A stretch of 64,000 nt of DNA from Variovorax paradoxus. Lineage in GTDB: Bacteria > Pseudomonadota > Gammaproteobacteria > Burkholderiales > Burkholderiaceae_C. Position numbers and translations under genes: made by a program. This document shows, one piece after another, positions 25,133 to 33,852 of this stretch. The notes below the pieces were generated by a model. That model had not been told where the DNA came from and made no database searches. It was given only the letters and a program-made list of their open reading frames with translations. Each line of letters starts with the position of its first letter. The stretch's first letter is position 1. The stretch covers positions 186,001 to 250,000 of the forward strand of contig NZ_CP046622.1 in assembly GCF_009755665.1 (NCBI RefSeq), written 5' to 3'.

Positions 25133-25210
25133 GGTATCCGACGAACAAGCGCGCATTGCCCGGCGAGAATCAGAACTCACCAGAGGTACCTACGCCGCCG
25201 CGCTTGGTTC

Positions 25211-26563
25211 TCAGCGCCTTCGTCCCAAGTTCTCGTTCCCCGTCTCGATCGTCCTCCGGCGCATCGGTGCAAGGACCAGCTTGGCGGCAATGCCAGCGCC
25301 GATCGACACGACGGCGGCCACCAGGAACACGCGGTCCCAGTTGCCGCCCGCGGCGAGTACCGAGCCGAGCGGCACGAACAGCGATGCGGTGCCCTTGGCC
25401 GTGTACATGGTGCCGGCGTTGCTGGCGGCATTCTTGCCGCCGAAGGTGTCGGCCACCAGCGCCGGAAAGATCGAGTAGATCTCGCCCCAGAACAGGAAGA
25501 CGAGCGCCGCAAAGGTCATGAAGGCTGCGGGTTCATGGCCGTACATCTTCAGGCCGAGCAGCGCAAGCCCTTCGCCGACGAAGACCAGCAGCATGGTGTT
25601 CTCTCGGCCGATCCTGTCCGAGACAAAGCCGCACAGCGGCCGGGTGAAGCCGTTCGCCAGGTTGTCGATGGCAAGCGTCATGGTCAGCAGCGGCATCGAC
25701 ATGCCGAGGAAATGCATCGGCAACTTGTCGATGTGAAAGTCCTTCGCGATCGGGCCGATCTCCGCCGTCGCCATGAGTCCGCCGGCGGCCACCAGCACGA
25801 ACAGCAGGTACGTGAGCCAGAAGACCGGCTTCTTCATCATCTGAGCAGGCGTGTAGTCGACCTTGGTCATGACCAGGCGGGTTTGCGCGGCCACCCCCTT
25901 GGGCGCGAAAGGCTTCACCATGAACATCGCGAGCACGAAGATGCAGCCTCCCTGGAGGATGCCGAAGTACACGAACGTGTGTTCGTAGCCCGTGCTCTGG
26001 ATCATGTTCGCGATCGGGATCACAGTGAGCGCCGCGCCGGCACCGAACCCGGCCGCCGTCAGGCCCGCGGCCAGGCCGCGCTTGTCAGGGAACCACTTCA
26101 ACGCGTTGCCCACGCAGGTGCCGTAGACGCAACCCGCACCAACGCCGGAGATCACGGCGGCTGTATAGAGCATGGTCAGCCCGTCGGCATAGGCGTTGAG
26201 AATCCAGCCCATCGCGGCGAGCACAGCGCCGGCGGCGACCACCGGGCGTGGCCCGAAGCGATCGACGAGCCAGCCTTCGACGGGCACCAGCCAGGTCTCC
26301 ACGACGACGAAGATCGAGAAGGCAATCTGGATTGCGCCCAAGCCCCAGTGATGCTTGGCGTCCATCGGAGCAACGAACAGGGTCCAACCGTACTGCACGT
26401 TGGCGATCATCGCCATGCAGACGATGCCCAGCGCGAGCTGCACCCAGCGCAATGAACTGCTCGTAGTGGCGGTGGCGGGGATAGTTGTGGCCGTGGCGGC
26501 CACGTGGGGGGTGGTGGCGATGGCTGCGCGCGAAGGCGTGCCATCCCTGGGCTGAGGGATCAT
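25211..26563 (-). CDS. MFS transporter, oxalate/formate antiporter (OxlT) family
   Basis: A 450-residue, twelve-helix transporter. ATG 26563 is preferred because AAAGGAAAGG precedes it; the frame stays open upstream but without conserved sequence. An unusual Ala/Thr/Pro-rich hydrophilic N-terminus of about 35 residues precedes helix 1. QYGWTLFVAPM, the GVGAGCVYGTCVGNALKWFPDKRGLAAGL segment (helix 4 and the 4-5 loop) and ANGFTRPLCGFVSDRIGREN are typical of the oxalate:formate antiporter group. It probably exchanges dicarboxylates or monocarboxylates across the inner membrane. A putative FNR/ANR box lies about 120 bases upstream. Confidence 0.85.
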   Translation of the reverse strand: MIPQPRDGTPSRAAIATTPHVAATATTIPATATTSSSLRWVQLALGIVCMAMIANVQYGWTLFVAPMDAKHHWGLGAIQIAFSIFVVVETWLVPVEGWLVDRFGPRPVVAAGAVLAAMGWILNAYADGLTMLYTAAVISGVGAGCVYGTCVGNALKWFPDKRGLAAGLTAAGFGAGAALTVIPIANMIQSTGYEHTFVYFGILQGGCIFVLAMFMVKPFAPKGVAAQTRLVMTKVDYTPAQMMKKPVFWLTYLLFVLVAAGGLMATAEIGPIAKDFHIDKLPMHFLGMSMPLLTMTLAIDNLANGFTRPLCGFVSDRIGRENTMLLVFVGEGLALLGLKMYGHEPAAFMTFAALVFLFWGEIYSIFPALVADTFGGKNAASNAGTMYTAKGTASLFVPLGSVLAAGGNWDRVFLVAAVVSIGAGIAAKLVLAPMRRRTIETGNENLGRRR

Positions 26564-26683
26564 GAAAAGAACCTTTCCTTTGTCTCTTTTGTGGAGTCTG
26601 TAGTTGTGGAAAGCCATCGAATCGCCGCACTCGCATGCAATCGATCCGAAGGGGCAATGTCCGGGCGATCGCAAGAAAAGCTC

Positions 26684-26697
26684 TTGACCTGCGTCAA
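26684..26697. promoter_or_regulatory. Putative FNR/ANR-type binding site
   Basis: TTGACCTGCGTCAA is a perfect inverted repeat of TTGAC around four bases and matches the TTGAY-N4-RTCAA pattern of FNR/ANR/DNR regulators. It sits between the divergent antiporter (minus, start 26563) and AhpD-like (plus, start 26781) genes, 84-120 bases from each start, a usual position for anaerobic control. Confidence 0.6.
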
Positions 26698-26780
26698 GAT
26701 TGCCGCTGCCTGTCACAAATCGATGTGCATGCGCGTCTAAGAGGTGTTTCCCTCAACCCTCAAGCTACAAGGAGCTCGAA

Positions 26781-27242
26781 ATGTCCTCAGCCCGACTCGA
26801 CTACCACGCCCTCGCACCCGCCGCCGCACGCGCCGGCGCCCAGTTTTCCCACGCCGCCGGCAGTACGCTGGACAAGCGCCTGCGTGAATTGGTGAACTTG
26901 CGCATCAGCCAGATCAACGGCTGCGCTTTCTGCATCGACATGCACTGGGCCGACCTGCTCAAGCAGGGCATGGATCCGCGCCATGTCAACGCCGTGGCCG
27001 GTTGGCGCGAGGCGGTGCGCTTCTTCAGCGAGGCCGAGCGCGCCGCGCTCAACTGGGCGGAGGCCGTGAACGCGGTGCCGCAGCGCACGCCCAGCGACGC
27101 GGACTTCGACGCCGTGAGGCGGCACTTCAGTGATGCGCAGATCGCGGACCTCACGTTCGCGGTGGGCGCCATTCGCTCGTGGAACATGCTCAATGCCAGC
27201 TTCCACATGCAGGTGCCCGAAACGCCGTACGCGGTCGGCTGA
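26781..27242 (+). CDS. Carboxymuconolactone decarboxylase family protein (AhpD-like)
   Basis: A 153-residue protein with the AhpD redox motif C48-A-F-C51 followed by H55 (NGCAFCIDMH), and a helical core. Such proteins are alkylhydroperoxidase-like thiol enzymes that help remove peroxides; true carboxymuconolactone decarboxylases lack this CxxC. ATG 26781 is preceded by CAAGGAGC 6 bases upstream. It is divergent from the OxlT-type antiporter gene with a palindromic FNR-like box in between, and is followed 91 bases on by a MetX-like hydrolase gene. Confidence 0.9.
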   Translation: MSSARLDYHALAPAAARAGAQFSHAAGSTLDKRLRELVNLRISQINGCAFCIDMHWADLLKQGMDPRHVNAVAGWREAVRFFSEAERAALNWAEAVNAVPQRTPSDADFDAVRRHFSDAQIADLTFAVGAIRSWNMLNASFHMQVPETPYAVG

Positions 27243-27333
27243 ATCCGGGCGGCGGGCAGCAAGGACCGGCGCCTCCATGGCGCGGCGGATGTGGCTTTCG
27301 CGTAAATTGCGCTCAAACCACAGGAGACAAAGC

Positions 27334-28419
27334 ATGCCCGCCAATCCGCACTTCAACCGTTTCGGCTTGCGGGCCGCCTTGTACTCCTGTCTGGCAATGC
27401 TCGCCTTGACGAGCCGCGCCGCCGACTACCCGGCGCCCAAGGAGGGCAGCTGGATCGCGAAGGACTTTCGCTTTCACACCGGCCAGGTCATGCCGGAGCT
27501 GCGTCTTAACTACGTCACCATCGGCGCGCCCAGCGGCGAGCCGGTGCTGGTCCTGCATGGAACCGCCGGCTCGGCGGCAAGCATGCTGACGCCCGCATTT
27601 GCCAGCGAGCTTTTCGGCGTGGGCCAGCCGCTGGATGCCACCCGCTACTACATCATCATTCCCGACGGTCTGGGAACGGGAAAGTCGGCCCGCCCCTCCG
27701 ATGGCCTGCGCGCCAACTTTCCCCGCTACAACTACGACGACATGGTGGATGCGCAGTACCGGCTCGTCACCGAGCATCTTGGGGTCAAGCACCTGCGGGC
27801 GATCGTTGGCAATTCGATGGGGGGCATGCACGCGTGGATGTGGGGCGTGAAGTACCCGAACGCCATGGACGCGCTGGTGCCGATGGCGTGCCAGCCCACC
27901 GAGATGTCCAGCCGCAACTGGATGATGCGGCGGCTGCTGACCGAGTCCATCCGCAGGGATCCGGAATGGAACAACGGCAACTACACCGCCCAGCCTCGCA
28001 GCGCCCAGTTTGCCTCCGTGTTCTTCGCCACGGCCACCAATGGCGGCAACCTGGCGATGTACAAGGCCGCGCCGACGCGCGCCCAGGCCGACAAGCTGCT
28101 GGAGACGCGCCTGGGAGCCCCCTTTGCTGCAGATGCAAACGACATCCTCTACCAATGGGAAGCCTCCGCCGACTACAACCCATCGCCCGGGCTGGAGCGC
28201 ATTCAGGCTGCCGTGCTCGCCATCAACGCAGCCGATGACGAGCGCAATCCGCCTGAGACCGGCATCATGGAACGTGAAATGAAGCGCGTGAAAAATGGCC
28301 GCTACTACCTGATCCCGGCCAGCGACCGGACCACCGGGCACGGAACCACGGGCCAGGCAACATGGTGGAAGGCGCAGCTTGCGGAGCTGCTGCAAAAGGC
28401 GCCAAGACGAGGGTTGTAG
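27334..28419 (+). CDS. Exported alpha/beta hydrolase, homoserine O-acetyltransferase (MetX)-like
   Basis: A 361-residue protein with a signal peptide (hydrophobic residues 11-26, cleavage after SRA). The catalytic set is serine-based: S161 in GNSMGGMHAW, aspartate 301 or 302 in AADDERNPPE, and H336 in TTGHGTT. The HGTAGS oxyanion loop is present. The overall order is that of MetX-like acyltransferases, but an exported member is unlikely to make O-acetylhomoserine and is more likely an esterase. ATG 27334 follows CAGGAGAC. The end of the gene is not linked to the following gene, which starts 165 bases away after a stretch with no recognisable signal. Confidence 0.85.
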   Translation: MPANPHFNRFGLRAALYSCLAMLALTSRAADYPAPKEGSWIAKDFRFHTGQVMPELRLNYVTIGAPSGEPVLVLHGTAGSAASMLTPAFASELFGVGQPLDATRYYIIIPDGLGTGKSARPSDGLRANFPRYNYDDMVDAQYRLVTEHLGVKHLRAIVGNSMGGMHAWMWGVKYPNAMDALVPMACQPTEMSSRNWMMRRLLTESIRRDPEWNNGNYTAQPRSAQFASVFFATATNGGNLAMYKAAPTRAQADKLLETRLGAPFAADANDILYQWEASADYNPSPGLERIQAAVLAINAADDERNPPETGIMEREMKRVKNGRYYLIPASDRTTGHGTTGQATWWKAQLAELLQKAPRRGL

Positions 28420-28584
28420 GCCTGCGTCGTAAACGGAATCTTCGAGCGGGACAGCAGCTTCAATCGCACGTAGAGCTTGCTGCCAGGCTCTTCATGCGTC
28501 GATGTGAGCCGGACGCGCCGCATTGCATCAAAAGCATGGCGCTACGATCACCCATCTACCCACAAACCCAAGCGAGACAATTCC

Positions 28585-29772
28585 ATGCCACTGAACCTCG
28601 ACACCTCCTCGAGCCTTCCGCAAGACGCCGCGCGTGCCACGCTTGTCGGCCGCCTATGGCAACCCGGCGTCGGGCCGGTGCTGGTGGCCGTCCATGAGGG
28701 CGGGCTGCACGACCTTTCCCAACTCGCACCCACCATGAGCGACCTGCTCGAAGCCAAAGAGTCGCCGTCCGATGCCGTGCGGCGCGCGCTGCAGGGCGGC
28801 CAGGCGCCGCGCATCGCCTCGCTCGACGAGACCATTGCCAACAGCGACGCAACGGCGCACGACAAATCCAAGGCCTGGCTGCTTGCGCCTTGCGACCTGC
28901 AGGCCATCAAGGCCAGCGGCGTGACCTTCGTCGAAAGCCTGCTCGAGCGCGTGATCGAAGAGCAGGCGCGCGGCGACGCATCGCGTGCCGAGGCCACGCG
29001 CGCCGCGCTGGGCGGCGTGCTTGGCGACAACCTCGCGGGCATCGTGCCGGGCTCGGCCGAGGCCGCAAAGGTGAAAGAGGTGCTGCTGGCGCAGGGCGCA
29101 TGGTCGCAGTACCTCGAAGTGGGCATCGGCCCCGACGCGGAGATCTTCACCAAGGCTCCGGTGCTCTCTTCGGTGGGCACCGGAGCCGACATCGGCATTC
29201 ATGCCGCATCGGTGTGGAACAACCCAGAGCCCGAAGTCGTGCTTGCGGTCAACAGCCGCGGCCAAACATTGGGCGCTGCGCTCGGCAACGACGTCAACCT
29301 GCGTGACTTCGAAGGCCGCAGCGCGTTGCTGCTCGGCAAGGCGAAGGACAACAACGCTTCCTGCGCCATCGGTCCGTTCATTCGCTTGTTCGATGCGCAC
29401 TTCGGCATCGACGATGTGCGCCGCATCACGGTCGCGCTCGAAGTCGTCGGCCCCGAAGGCTTCAAGCTCGAAGGCTCGAGCTCGCTCTCGAAGATCAGCC
29501 GCGATCCGCTCGACCTGGTGTCGCAAGCCATTGGCGTGCATCACGACTACCCCGACGGCCTCATGTTGTTTCTCGGCACGATGTTCGCGCCGACACAAGA
29601 CCGTCATGGTCCTGGGCAAGGATTCACCCATGTCGTCGGCGATCGCGTTCGCATCGCCGCGCCGGAACTCGGCGCCCTCGTGAATCGCGTGGTTCATTCG
29701 GACCAGGCGCCACGGTGGACTTTCGGGTTAAGCGCGTTGATGCGCAATCTTGGTGGGCGCGGATTGCTGTAA
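28585..29772 (+). CDS. Fumarylacetoacetate hydrolase-fold family protein
   Basis: A 395-residue enzyme. The C-terminal half has the FAH-fold metal site (NNPEPEVVLAVNSRG, with the paired glutamates expected to bind Mg or Mn) and GALGNDVNLRD-like text (AALGNDVNLRDFEGRSALLLGKAKD). The N-terminal half is an extension found in fumarylacetoacetase-like proteins of proteobacteria. Members hydrolyse or decarboxylate 2-oxo acids from sugar or aromatic degradation; the substrate here is unknown. The gene stands alone, followed by a hairpin that probably ends its transcript before the secretion cluster. Confidence 0.85.
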   Translation: MPLNLDTSSSLPQDAARATLVGRLWQPGVGPVLVAVHEGGLHDLSQLAPTMSDLLEAKESPSDAVRRALQGGQAPRIASLDETIANSDATAHDKSKAWLLAPCDLQAIKASGVTFVESLLERVIEEQARGDASRAEATRAALGGVLGDNLAGIVPGSAEAAKVKEVLLAQGAWSQYLEVGIGPDAEIFTKAPVLSSVGTGADIGIHAASVWNNPEPEVVLAVNSRGQTLGAALGNDVNLRDFEGRSALLLGKAKDNNASCAIGPFIRLFDAHFGIDDVRRITVALEVVGPEGFKLEGSSSLSKISRDPLDLVSQAIGVHHDYPDGLMLFLGTMFAPTQDRHGPGQGFTHVVGDRVRIAAPELGALVNRVVHSDQAPRWTFGLSALMRNLGGRGLL

Positions 29773-29791
29773 ACGTTCTTTCTACGCTTTA

Positions 29792-29810
29792 AAAGGAGTT
29801 GTACTCCTTT
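29792..29810. terminator. Hairpin terminator candidate before the T6SS cluster
   Basis: AAAGGAGT and ACTCCTTT form a perfect 8-base stem around a 3-base loop, 20 bases after the stop of the FAH-fold gene. The 3' side ends in TTT and is followed by GTAATTC, so the U tract is short. Confidence 0.45.
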
Positions 29811-29845
29811 GTAATTCATAGGCAGCACGTAGCAATGTGTTGCTG

Positions 29846-29874
29846 TTGACCGCGCTTCGCGTTCCCCTCAAGAT
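29846..29874 (+). promoter_or_regulatory. Weak sigma70-type promoter candidate for the T6SS operon
   Basis: TTGACC is followed after 17 bases by CAAGAT, about 40 bases before the tssA start. The -35 is good and the -10 is poor, so this is only a suggestion. Confidence 0.25.
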
Positions 29875-29912
29875 AACCATTGTTGATGGTTGTTAATAAA
29901 AGGGAGATGGCG

Positions 29913-30989
29913 TTGCCGCCAAGCGAGATCGAACTACTGCAGTCGCCTGTTGAAGGCCCGCTCCCGTGCGGCGAAGACCTCGAATACGACCCCGACTTCA
30001 TGGCGTTGCAGCAGGCAACGACCGGAAAGCGGGAGCAGCAGTTCGGCTCGACCATCATTCCGGCCGAACCGCCCGACTGGGCTCGCGTTGAACGCATTGC
30101 AAAGCAACTGTGCCAGCGCACGCTCGACCTGCGCGTGCTGGTTCCGCTCACGCTGGCGTGGACCGAGAGCCGGGGGCTGCCCGGCTATGTCGACGGCCTG
30201 CGCGTGGTCGATGGCGTGTTGCAAAAATTTTGGGACGACGTGCATCCGCGCGTGGTCGATGAAGGTTTCGAAGACCCGCTGCCGCGCATGAATGCGCTGG
30301 CCGCACTGGCCGAAGCCGAGGGACTGGGGCGCAGCGTGCGCGATGCGCGCCTGCTCGAAGACGCCGGCGTGTCGATGAGCCTGCGGCAGGTCGAGGCACT
30401 GCTCGATTCGAGCAAGGCCGACCAGATCGATTACCCGGGCGGCATCGGCCGGCTGCGCGAAGTGGCACGGCGCGCGCAAGAAAAGGCGGCGCCGCCGGTG
30501 CTGGCATTGCATGCGGCCCTGGAGCTCTTGCAGCGAATTCGTGAGACCTCGGAGCGGGCCCTGGGCCAAAGCTGGGCGCCCGATTTTTCCAGGCTCGAAC
30601 GTTCTCTTCGCACCGTGGTGCAGCTGCTGCCTGAGCAGGCCCAGCAGGCACTGGCCGATGCATCGGAAGTTGCGCAAGGCAGTGATGCGGCGCAATCGGC
30701 CTCGCCGGTGCAAGGCTCTGCCAGTGCTGCCAATGGTGCGGCTGGCCAGCGCGTAGCGGGCATTAAAGATATTGAAATATCGAATCGTGATGATGTGCAG
30801 CTGTTGCTGGAAAAAGCGTGCCAATACATGGAGCGCACCGAACCCAGCCATCCGGCACCCATGCTCATCCGAAGAGCGCAAAGACTGCTGGACCTCAACT
30901 TCTTCCAGATCATCGAAGAACTCGTGCCCGAGGGCTTGCAGAAGATAGAGAGCCTGGCGGGACGCCCGCTGAGTACCGGCGCCGAATAG
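29913..30989 (+). CDS. tssA: Type VI secretion protein TssA
   Basis: About 358 residues. The N-terminal ImpA_N domain is recognisable by PCGEDLEYDPDF and by the WDDVHPRVVDEGFEDPLPRMNAL region; the C-terminal end (DVQLLLEKACQYMERTEPSHPAP onward) matches the ring-forming tail of TssA. TssA docks on the baseplate and membrane complex and directs tail polymerisation. The start is uncertain: AAAAGGGAG abuts ATG 29907 directly but is 6 bases before TTG 29913, while ATG 29886 has no ribosome-binding site; I chose the TTG, which also gives the usual distance to the CGED motif. First gene of the main T6SS operon. Confidence 0.88.
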   Translation: MPPSEIELLQSPVEGPLPCGEDLEYDPDFMALQQATTGKREQQFGSTIIPAEPPDWARVERIAKQLCQRTLDLRVLVPLTLAWTESRGLPGYVDGLRVVDGVLQKFWDDVHPRVVDEGFEDPLPRMNALAALAEAEGLGRSVRDARLLEDAGVSMSLRQVEALLDSSKADQIDYPGGIGRLREVARRAQEKAAPPVLALHAALELLQRIRETSERALGQSWAPDFSRLERSLRTVVQLLPEQAQQALADASEVAQGSDAAQSASPVQGSASAANGAAGQRVAGIKDIEISNRDDVQLLLEKACQYMERTEPSHPAPMLIRRAQRLLDLNFFQIIEELVPEGLQKIESLAGRPLSTGAE

Positions 30990-31095
30990 AAGTGCCGGCC
31001 AATAAGTGGCAGGGCGGCAAGCAGCGCGGGAACGCAAGGTCAGATTAGTCAGAGGCAACTCCGACCCACACGCATAGAGATTCAAGAGGAAGCTT

Positions 31096-31665
31096 ATGGC
31101 AGACAACCGTGTCAGAAACAGTGGTCAGAAGTTCATTGCGCGCAACCGCGCACCGCGCGTGCAGATCGAGTACGACGTCGAGATCTACGGCAGCGAACGC
31201 AAGATCCAGCTCCCCTTCGTGATGGGCGTCATTGCCGATCTAGCGGGCAAGCAGGTCGACCCGATGCCCGACCTGGCGGAGCGCGATTTCATGGCCGTGG
31301 ACATCGACAACTTCGATGACCGCATGAAGGCCATCAAGCCGCGCGTGGCGTTCCAGGTGCCCAACACGCTCACGGGCGAAGGGCAGATGAATGTCGACAT
31401 CACCTTCGACAGCATGGACGACTTCTCGCCCGCGCGCATTGCACGCCAGGTGGGCGCGCTGCAGCACCTGCTCGAAGCACGTACCGAGCTTTCCAACCTG
31501 CTGTCCTACATGGACGGCAAGAACGGCGCCGAGCAGCTCATTGCCCAGGCGCTGCAGAACCCGGAACTGCTCAAGTCGCTCGCGTCCGCGCCCAATCCGG
31601 CCGTAGCCAAGGCGGTGGAAGCGGCAAACGAGAAGTCGGGCGGGCCCGGCACCTCTTCCGAATAA
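31096..31665 (+). CDS. tssB: T6SS contractile sheath small subunit TssB
   Basis: A 189-residue protein with the TssB/VipA hallmarks: RVQIEYDVEIYGSERKIQLPFVMGVIADL at the start and the FDDRMKAIKPRVAFQVPN segment, then LEARTELSNLLSYMDGK. It pairs with TssC to build the contractile sheath in the cytoplasm. An AAGAGGAAGC site precedes ATG 31096, and tssC follows 27 bases on. Length is standard; the C-terminal tail is Gly/Ser-rich. Confidence 0.96.
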   Translation: MADNRVRNSGQKFIARNRAPRVQIEYDVEIYGSERKIQLPFVMGVIADLAGKQVDPMPDLAERDFMAVDIDNFDDRMKAIKPRVAFQVPNTLTGEGQMNVDITFDSMDDFSPARIARQVGALQHLLEARTELSNLLSYMDGKNGAEQLIAQALQNPELLKSLASAPNPAVAKAVEAANEKSGGPGTSSE

Positions 31666-31692
31666 GCAGAGCAAGCCGACAGGACGTCCATC

Positions 31693-33201
31693 ATGAGCAC
31701 CGCACCCAAACAGACAGCGCGCGCACAAGCCGCCACCATCGAAGCACTCGAGCCCAACGAGTTCTCCGACCTGCTGCAGCGAGAGTTCAAGCCCAAGACC
31801 GACCAAGCCCGCGACGCGGTGCAAAGCGCCGTCAAGACGCTGGCGGTACAGGCGCTCGAAAGCACCGTCACCATCTCGAACGACGCCTACCGCACCGTGC
31901 AGGCGATCATCACCGAGATCGACCGCAAGCTCTCCGAGCAGATCAACCAGATCCTTCATCACGAAGACTTCCAGCAGCTCGAAGGCGCATGGCGCGGCCT
32001 GCACTACCTGGTCAACAACACCGAGACCGACGAGCAGCTCAAGATTCGCGTGATGTGCGCATCCAAGCGCGAAGTGGCGCGCTCGCTCAAACGCCACAAG
32101 GGCATCGGCTGGGACCAGAGCCCGCTGTTCAAGAAGATCTACGAGGCGGAGTACGGCCAGTTCGGCGGCGAGCCGTTCGGCGCGCTCATCGGCGACTTTC
32201 ACTTCGACCACAGCCCGCCCGACGTGGAGATGCTCGGCGAAATGGCCAAGATTGCCGCGGCCGCGCACTGCCCCTTCATTGCCGGCGCATCGCCGACGGT
32301 GATGCAGATGGATTCGTGGCAAGAGCTCTCCAACCCGCGCGACCTGACCAAGATCTTCCAGAACACCGAGCACACCGCATGGCGGTCGCTGCGCGAATCG
32401 GAAGACGCGCGCTACATCGGCCTGGCCATGCCGCGCTTTCTTGCGCGCCTGCCGTACGGTGCGCGCACCAACCCGGTCGACGAGTTCGAGTTTGAAGAAG
32501 AAACCGACTCGGCCCTGCACAACCGCTACACATGGGCCAATTCGGCCTATGCAATGGGCGTGAACATCAACCGGTCGTTCAAGCAGTTCGGCTGGTGCAC
32601 GTCGATCCGCGGCGTGGAATCGGGCGGCGCGGTCGAGAACCTGCCCACTCACACCTTCCCGACGGACGACGGCGGCGTGGACATGAAGTGCCCGACCGAA
32701 ATCGCCATCAGCGACCGGCGCGAGGCCGAGCTGGCCAAGAACGGCTTCATGCCGCTCGTGCACCGCAAGAACTCCGACTTTGCGGCCTTCATCGGCGCGC
32801 AGTCGCTGCAGCAGCCCGCCGAGTACTACGACGCAGACGCCACGGCCAATGCCAACCTGGCGGCGCGCCTGCCGTACCTGTTTGCATGCTGCCGCTTTGC
32901 GCACTACCTGAAGTGCATCGTGCGCGACAAGATCGGTTCGTTCCGCGAGCGCGAGGACATGGAGCGCTGGCTCAACGACTGGATCATGAACTACGTGGAC
33001 GGCAGCCCAGGCACGTCGTCGCAGGACACGAAGGCAATGAAGCCACTGGCGGCGGCCGAAGTCCAGGTGGAAGCCATCGAGGACAACCCGGGCTACTACG
33101 CCGCCAAGTTTTTTCTCCGGCCGCACTATCAGCTCGAAGGGCTGACGGTGTCGTTGCGGCTGGTTTCGAAGCTGCCATCCAACAAGAAGGACAGCAGCTA
33201 G
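31693..33201 (+). CDS. tssC: T6SS contractile sheath large subunit TssC
   Basis: A 502-residue protein with VipB/TssC motifs: WRGLHYLVNNTETDEQL, the FGALIGDFHFDHSPPDVEML stretch, and the C-terminal FLRPHYQLEGLTVSLRLVSKLP. It interlocks with TssB to form the sheath recycled by ClpV. It follows tssB with a 27-base gap, and hcp follows 47 bases on. A TATATA box about 20 bases before hcp hints at an extra promoter there, though no good -35 was found. Confidence 0.96.
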   Translation: MSTAPKQTARAQAATIEALEPNEFSDLLQREFKPKTDQARDAVQSAVKTLAVQALESTVTISNDAYRTVQAIITEIDRKLSEQINQILHHEDFQQLEGAWRGLHYLVNNTETDEQLKIRVMCASKREVARSLKRHKGIGWDQSPLFKKIYEAEYGQFGGEPFGALIGDFHFDHSPPDVEMLGEMAKIAAAAHCPFIAGASPTVMQMDSWQELSNPRDLTKIFQNTEHTAWRSLRESEDARYIGLAMPRFLARLPYGARTNPVDEFEFEEETDSALHNRYTWANSAYAMGVNINRSFKQFGWCTSIRGVESGGAVENLPTHTFPTDDGGVDMKCPTEIAISDRREAELAKNGFMPLVHRKNSDFAAFIGAQSLQQPAEYYDADATANANLAARLPYLFACCRFAHYLKCIVRDKIGSFREREDMERWLNDWIMNYVDGSPGTSSQDTKAMKPLAAAEVQVEAIEDNPGYYAAKFFLRPHYQLEGLTVSLRLVSKLPSNKKDSS

Positions 33202-33248
33202 TTCAACGGTGTCCCGCAATCGGGCATATATAACTTTGGGGGTTAATC

Positions 33249-33731
33249 ATGGCAGTAGACATGTTCATGCGCGTCGAGGGCGCAAACGGCGAATCCAAGG
33301 ACTCGAACCATAAGGACTGGACGGATATCAAGTCGTTTGCATGGGGAGCGACGCAGCCTGGAAACATGGTCAGCGGCGGTGGTGGCGGTGTGGGCAAGGC
33401 AAGCTTCAACGACCTGCAGGTTCTTGCACGCATCGACAAGGCGGCCCCGTCCGTCATGAAGAACTGCGCAAGCGGCAAGCACCTGAGCAAGGTCGAAGTG
33501 TCGGTGTGCAAGGCCGGCGGCTCGCAGATCGAATACACCCGCGTCACGCTCGAAGAAGTGCTGGTGACCTCGGTGCAGTACACGGCCGAGCAGGGCAGCG
33601 ATGCGGTGCTGGTGCAGTTCGCCTTCCAGGCCGCCAAGGTGAAGCAGCAGTACTGGGAACAGACGGACAAGGGCGGCAAGGGCGCCGAAACCGTTCTGGC
33701 CTGGAACATCAAGGAAAACCGGGAAGCCTGA
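33249..33731 (+). CDS. hcp: T6SS inner tube protein Hcp (TssD)
   Basis: A 160-residue tube subunit with the Hcp1 pattern: MAVDMFMRVEGANGESKD at the start, IKSFAWGATQPG, and the C-terminal VKQQYWEQTDKGGKG with WNIKEN. Hcp hexamers stack inside the sheath, are secreted with each firing and chaperone small effectors. Just upstream is a TATATA-containing stretch after the tssC stop, and the stop codon lies within the loop of an intrinsic terminator candidate, so hcp is probably more abundant than its neighbours. ATG 33249 is preceded by a short GGGGG stretch. Confidence 0.96.
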   Translation: MAVDMFMRVEGANGESKDSNHKDWTDIKSFAWGATQPGNMVSGGGGGVGKASFNDLQVLARIDKAAPSVMKNCASGKHLSKVEVSVCKAGGSQIEYTRVTLEEVLVTSVQYTAEQGSDAVLVQFAFQAAKVKQQYWEQTDKGGKGAETVLAWNIKENREA

Positions 33732-33744
33732 TTTCCGTTTTTTT
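33720..33744 (+). terminator. Intrinsic terminator candidate at the hcp stop codon
   Basis: CGGGAA (33720-33725) pairs with TTTCCG (33732-33737, one G-U pair) around a 6-base loop that contains the hcp stop codon, and seven T residues follow directly (33738-33744). This is the classical layout of a rho-independent terminator, though the stem is short, so read-through into tagJ and tssE is expected. Confidence 0.55.
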
Positions 33745-33756
33745 GCCTGACCGACT

Positions 33757-33786
33757 CCGCGCGCGCCGCATGGCGGCGTGCCGCGG
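33757..33786 (+). other. Strong GC stem-loop downstream of hcp
   Basis: A 13-pair stem with a single bulge and an ATG loop forms from CCGCGCGCGCCGC and its downstream partner, 12 bases after the T tract. No T tract follows it. It could block 3' exonucleases or attenuate the downstream T6SS genes. Confidence 0.6.
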
Positions 33787-33852
33787 GGCTCCGGTCACCC
33801 GCAGATATTCACCGGCGGCCCATGGCCGCATGCGAGTCAATGAGGAAGTTTC

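Noticed and set aside
26564..26716. N-terminal extension of the OxlT-type transporter from an upstream in-frame start
   Set aside because: The extra residues are not membrane-protein-like, would cross the putative FNR box promoter region, and a good ribosome-binding site precedes ATG 26563.
27334..28419. Functional homoserine O-acetyltransferase for methionine synthesis
   Set aside because: A signal peptide is present and there is no MetW or methionine gene nearby, so only the fold, not the function, is claimed.
31240..33219. Long minus-strand open frames opposite tssB/tssC, and likewise opposite tssF (35207-37198) and the fused permease (4592-6415)
   Set aside because: They mirror highly conserved plus-strand genes, have no ribosome-binding site and no recognisable domain.
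33203..33232. Separate strong promoter for hcp
   Set aside because: A TATATA sequence is present but no acceptable -35 at the right distance could be found, so it is mentioned only as a hint.
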